NCBI GenBank assembly: GCA_947063875.1
Contig: CAMSTY010000028.1
Location: 1 to 43,607 of the forward strand
Length of the DNA: 43,607 bases
From: an uncultured bacterium
GTDB taxonomy: Bacteria > Bacillota > Clostridia > Lachnospirales > Lachnospiraceae
Reading direction: 5' to 3'
Shown here: positions 41,747 through 43,607 of the stretch, piece after piece
Layout of the letters: every line of letters starts with the position of its first letter
Numbering within the stretch: the stretch's first letter is position 1
Program-made: the position numbers and the translations under genes
The notes under the pieces: model-generated
What the model saw: the letters and a program-made list of their open reading frames with translations, nothing else
What the model was told of the DNA's origin: nothing
Databases searched by the model: none

Positions 41747-42208
41747 TCATTTTTTTCTCTTTTTTGTGATTTGTTCAAACAGCAATCCGGTCATAAACCA
41801 CAGCGGAGCAAAGTCCAGCCGAATCAGTCCATTCACACTTGCCATGCGTCCGCTGTAATCCCAGGGGCACATTCCCCGCGCCCGCAGCCACATTCCGGAC
41901 AGATATTCCGCGGTGAAAATCAACACCATATCCAGCATTCCGTGTCGTACAAAACGGTCTGTAGGACGCAGCTGAATCTCACCAATCCAGCGATCTACCA
42001 TAGTACTGATGGGCGCCAGCAACGCTCCCATACCATAAATGGGAAACATCAGCAGAGAGGTTCTGCCGATCAACCGCCAGTCACGAGCCAGAATAGATTC
42101 CATAGAAGTGAACATCACTTCCAGACACCAGCCGGTGACACCGCATTTAAAAAAATTGATGGGTAGGTCTTTTATTCTTCTCATGAAGGTAGTATGGATA
42201 GAAAACAT
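41747..42208 (-). CDS. Putative ABC-transporter type IV / CmpB-like membrane protein
   Basis: 153 residues with about four membrane segments. The family pattern is strong: LPINFFKCGVTGWCLEVMFTSM, SLLMFPIYGMGALLAPI, MVLIFTAEYLSGMWLRARGMCPWDY and LIRLDFAPLWFMTGLLFE. This is the pfam putative ABC_trans_CmpB domain, common in Clostridia; no transport activity is proven for it. ATG 42208 is chosen because AGGA lies nine bases upstream; a TTG at 42247 is possible. It follows the methyltransferase gene by 58 bp. The terminal KKRKK is cytoplasmic-type. Confidence 0.75.
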   Translation of the reverse strand: MFSIHTTFMRRIKDLPINFFKCGVTGWCLEVMFTSMESILARDWRLIGRTSLLMFPIYGMGALLAPISTMVDRWIGEIQLRPTDRFVRHGMLDMVLIFTAEYLSGMWLRARGMCPWDYSGRMASVNGLIRLDFAPLWFMTGLLFEQITKKRKK

Positions 42209-42266
42209 AAAATCTATTCCTGGCAGCTGCACTTTTGCTCCGGCCAACTGCCACGTTTTCTTTTGT

Positions 42267-43096
42267 TCACGTCCCTCCCAGCTGCCAAAAAGCCACCGCG
42301 CCGGCCGCTGCTACATTCAAAGAATCCACCCCGTTAGACATCGGAATACGCACCGTATAATCACAATCTGCAACCGTGCCCTCTGCCAATCCTTCCCCTT
42401 CTGTCCCCAGTACAATCGCCAGCCGCTCTTCTGCTGCCAATTGCGGTTCCCGTATACTGATGGCATCCTCATTCAGCGCCATCGCTGCCGTCCGAAACCC
42501 CATGTCCCGCAAAAGCTTCATCCCTTGCCGCGGCCACTCATCGGCCCGTTTCCCCAGATAAGTCCAGGGAATCTGAAACACGGTCCCCATACTGACCCGG
42601 ATTGCACGCCGGTACAGCGGATCACAGCAGCCGGACGTGAGTAACACGGCATCCATATTCAGGGCAGCGGCAGAACGAAAAATCGCCCCGATATTGGTAG
42701 GATTCATGATGTTTTCCAGTACGGCGATCCGCCGGGCGCCGGCGCATATTTTTTTTTTGCTTCTAAAAGCGGGCGCCGGCGCATCGCGCACAAGGCGCCA
42801 CGTGTCATCGGAAAACCGGTCAGGCTTTTCAAAATCTCGGGTTCTGCTGCATATACAGGGATTCCCTCACAACGGGCAATTATTTGCTTTGCTTGTCCGT
42901 CTATGTGTCTTTTCTCCAAAAGCAGTGACAATGGCGTATAGCCTTGATCCAGCGCCCGCTCAATCACCTTGGGACTCTCGGCGATAAAGATGCCCTCGTC
43001 CGGCTCGTAGTAATGGAGCAGCTGCGTTTCCGTCAGACGAGCATAAACGTCCAGTTCCGGCACAGACAAATCCGTAATCTCAACAATATCCGACAT
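42267..43096 (-). pseudogene. TrmH/SpoU-family RNA 2'-O-methyltransferase, frameshifted in an A10 run
   Basis: The 5' frame (43096 to 42704) encodes the substrate-binding N-terminal domain (LLHYYEPDEGIFIAESPKV; ALCAMRRRPLLEAKK). The 3' frame (to 42267) encodes the SPOUT knot: NIMNPTNIGAIFRSAAAL, AIVLGTEGEGL and IPMSNGVDSLNVAAAGAVAFW. They meet at ten A residues on the coding strand (42748-42757 region, T10 on the plus strand). Eleven would join EAKKK to ICAGARRIAVLEN in one 277-residue protein, the normal size. So this is a one-base deletion: error, real loss, phase variation, or slippage that still yields some full-length protein. ATG 43096 follows AAAGGAAAG. Target RNA unknown. Confidence 0.85.
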
Positions 43097-43168
43097 ATGT
43101 ACTACGCTTTCCTTTCTTTTTTGCCAAATACTCTCTATTTCAACTTTTTCTTTTTTCAAAAAACAGGG

Positions 43169-43197
43169 TTGATTTTTGAGCGCAATTATGTTAAAAT
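43169..43197 (+). promoter_or_regulatory. Sigma-A promoter for tRNA-Gly(GCC)
   Basis: TTGATT (43169-43174), 17 bases, TAAAAT (43192-43197), about 40 bp before the tRNA 5' end. Confidence 0.7.
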
Positions 43198-43236
43198 AAT
43201 TTACGTTGCAGAGGTCATCTGTAACATGTGATATAT

Positions 43237-43309
43237 GCGACAGTGGCTCAGTTGGTGGAGTACGACCTTGCCAAGGTCGGGGTCGCGGGTTCGAGTCCCG
43301 TCTGTCGCT
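43237..43309 (+). tRNA. tRNA-Gly (anticodon GCC)
   Basis: 73 nt folding as a cloverleaf: acceptor GCGACAG with CTGTCGC and discriminator T, D-arm GCTC/GAGT, anticodon stem CGACC/GGTCG closing the loop TTGCCAA with GCC at 43270-43272, and T-arm GCGGG-TTCGAGT-CCCGT. CCA is not encoded. Reads GGC and GGU. Confidence 0.95.
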
Positions 43310-43315
43310 CTTTTG

Positions 43316-43344
43316 AAAGGATTTCCAAACGGAAGTCCTTTTTT
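43316..43344 (+). terminator. Terminator of tRNA-Gly(GCC)
   Basis: AAAGGATTTCC (43316-43326) pairs with GGAAGTCCTTT (43331-43341) with one G-T pair and runs into six T residues, seven bases after the tRNA. Confidence 0.8.
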
Positions 43345-43400
43345 GTTATGAATTTCCGGATATACCTACCTTATGCATTTGGTGATTCCGTGATATGGAA

Positions 43401-43424
43401 AGAGCCAGGCATCCACCTGGCTCT
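43401..43424 (-). terminator. Terminator of tRNA-Gly(CCC)
   Basis: AGAGCCAGG (43401-43409) pairs exactly with CCTGGCTCT (43416-43424). On the minus strand the stem is followed by TTTCC, just downstream of the second tRNA. Confidence 0.65.
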
Positions 43425-43429
43425 GAGTA

Positions 43430-43500
<71 letters not shown>

Positions 43501-43511
43501 GAACTTCCTTA

Positions 43512-43540
43512 ATTATACTATAAAGTCAGAGAAATTTCAA
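43512..43540 (-). promoter_or_regulatory. Sigma-A promoter for tRNA-Gly(CCC)
   Basis: On the minus strand TTGAAA (43535-43540), 17 bases, perfect TATAAT (43512-43517), about 12 bp before the tRNA 5' end. Nothing is recognised in 43541-43607. Confidence 0.75.
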
Positions 43541-43607
43541 CAGTAATTTTCAAGTTTTCCTCTCTTTTCCACATTTTCCGTTACTGTTCACAGATACCCT
43601 GTAAACG

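Noticed and set aside
42733-42784. Tandem duplication around the A10 run
   Set aside because: Only 15 bp of GC-rich sequence repeat and they encode different, normal parts of the methyltransferase in different frames, so coincidence is likelier than duplication.

Overview
The window looks like a piece of chromosome from a mid-GC, spore-forming Clostridia, most likely Lachnospiraceae. The clues are a cotJABC spore-coat operon, MutS2 with an Smr tail, a YhaM-type exoribonuclease, an AMP-forming asparagine synthetase (AsnA), a HrcA/CIRCE-type site in front of clpB, a PotABCD polyamine transporter and consensus sigma-A promoters. This is inference from gene content; no rRNA or other marker gene is present. 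Almost all of it is housekeeping DNA. The only clear mobile DNA is in the first 2 kb.

Layout. 1-2.1 kb: the start of an unknown gene, a truncated gene remnant, and an IS110-family element (transposase broken by one missing C, possible bridge-RNA leader, small downstream gene). 2.2-6.6 kb (minus): rlmD, then a yhaM-like exoribonuclease behind a membrane-anchored HtrA-like protein that has lost all three catalytic residues. A structured plus-strand RNA candidate with its own promoter and terminator lies between rlmD and yhaM. A 152-bp palindrome sits in the leader of the HtrA-like gene, with a degenerate half copy beside rlmD. 6.7-11.4 kb: mutS2 and an OmpR-type response regulator (plus) converge on a sensor kinase (minus). 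11.6-12.7 kb: cotJA-cotJB-cotJC. 12.8-17.7 kb (minus): a secreted FecR-domain protein and CIRCE-controlled clpB. 17.8-19.5 kb (plus): a DUF4397 protein with a sigma-K-like promoter, then asnA. 19.7-22.4 kb (minus): a beta-propeller lactonase, then aroC-rpiB. 22.6-27.4 kb (plus): a cupin-XRE regulator with potABCD, and a small DUF378 membrane protein. 27.6-30.9 kb: an MBL-fold hydrolase and two inverted, converging copies of a split ThrE-type exporter. 31.2-32.5 kb: pyrC. 32.6-41.1 kb (minus): glgB with a lysine-rich tail, and an operon-like row plsC-pheA-ppx-ppk1. 41.2-43.1 kb (minus): a DUF362-like C-terminal fragment, a CmpB-type membrane protein, and a TrmH/SpoU methyltransferase split by a frameshift in an A10 run. 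43.2-43.5 kb: two converging tRNA-Gly genes (GCC and CCC).

The genes fall into small independent units rather than one pathway. Themes are polyamine uptake with its own regulator, storage polymers (polyphosphate and glycogen), aromatic amino acid synthesis (aroC, pheA), protein quality control (clpB, HtrA-like), RNA processing and modification (yhaM, rlmD, trmH) and sporulation (cotJ, perhaps the DUF4397 gene). No CRISPR array, prophage module or defence island is visible. The least explained items are the RNA candidate at 3789-3992, the IS110 leader, the 152-bp palindrome, the pseudo-protease and the inverted ThrE pairs. The two frameshifted genes both break at homopolymers, so sequencing or assembly error must be excluded before either is called a pseudogene.
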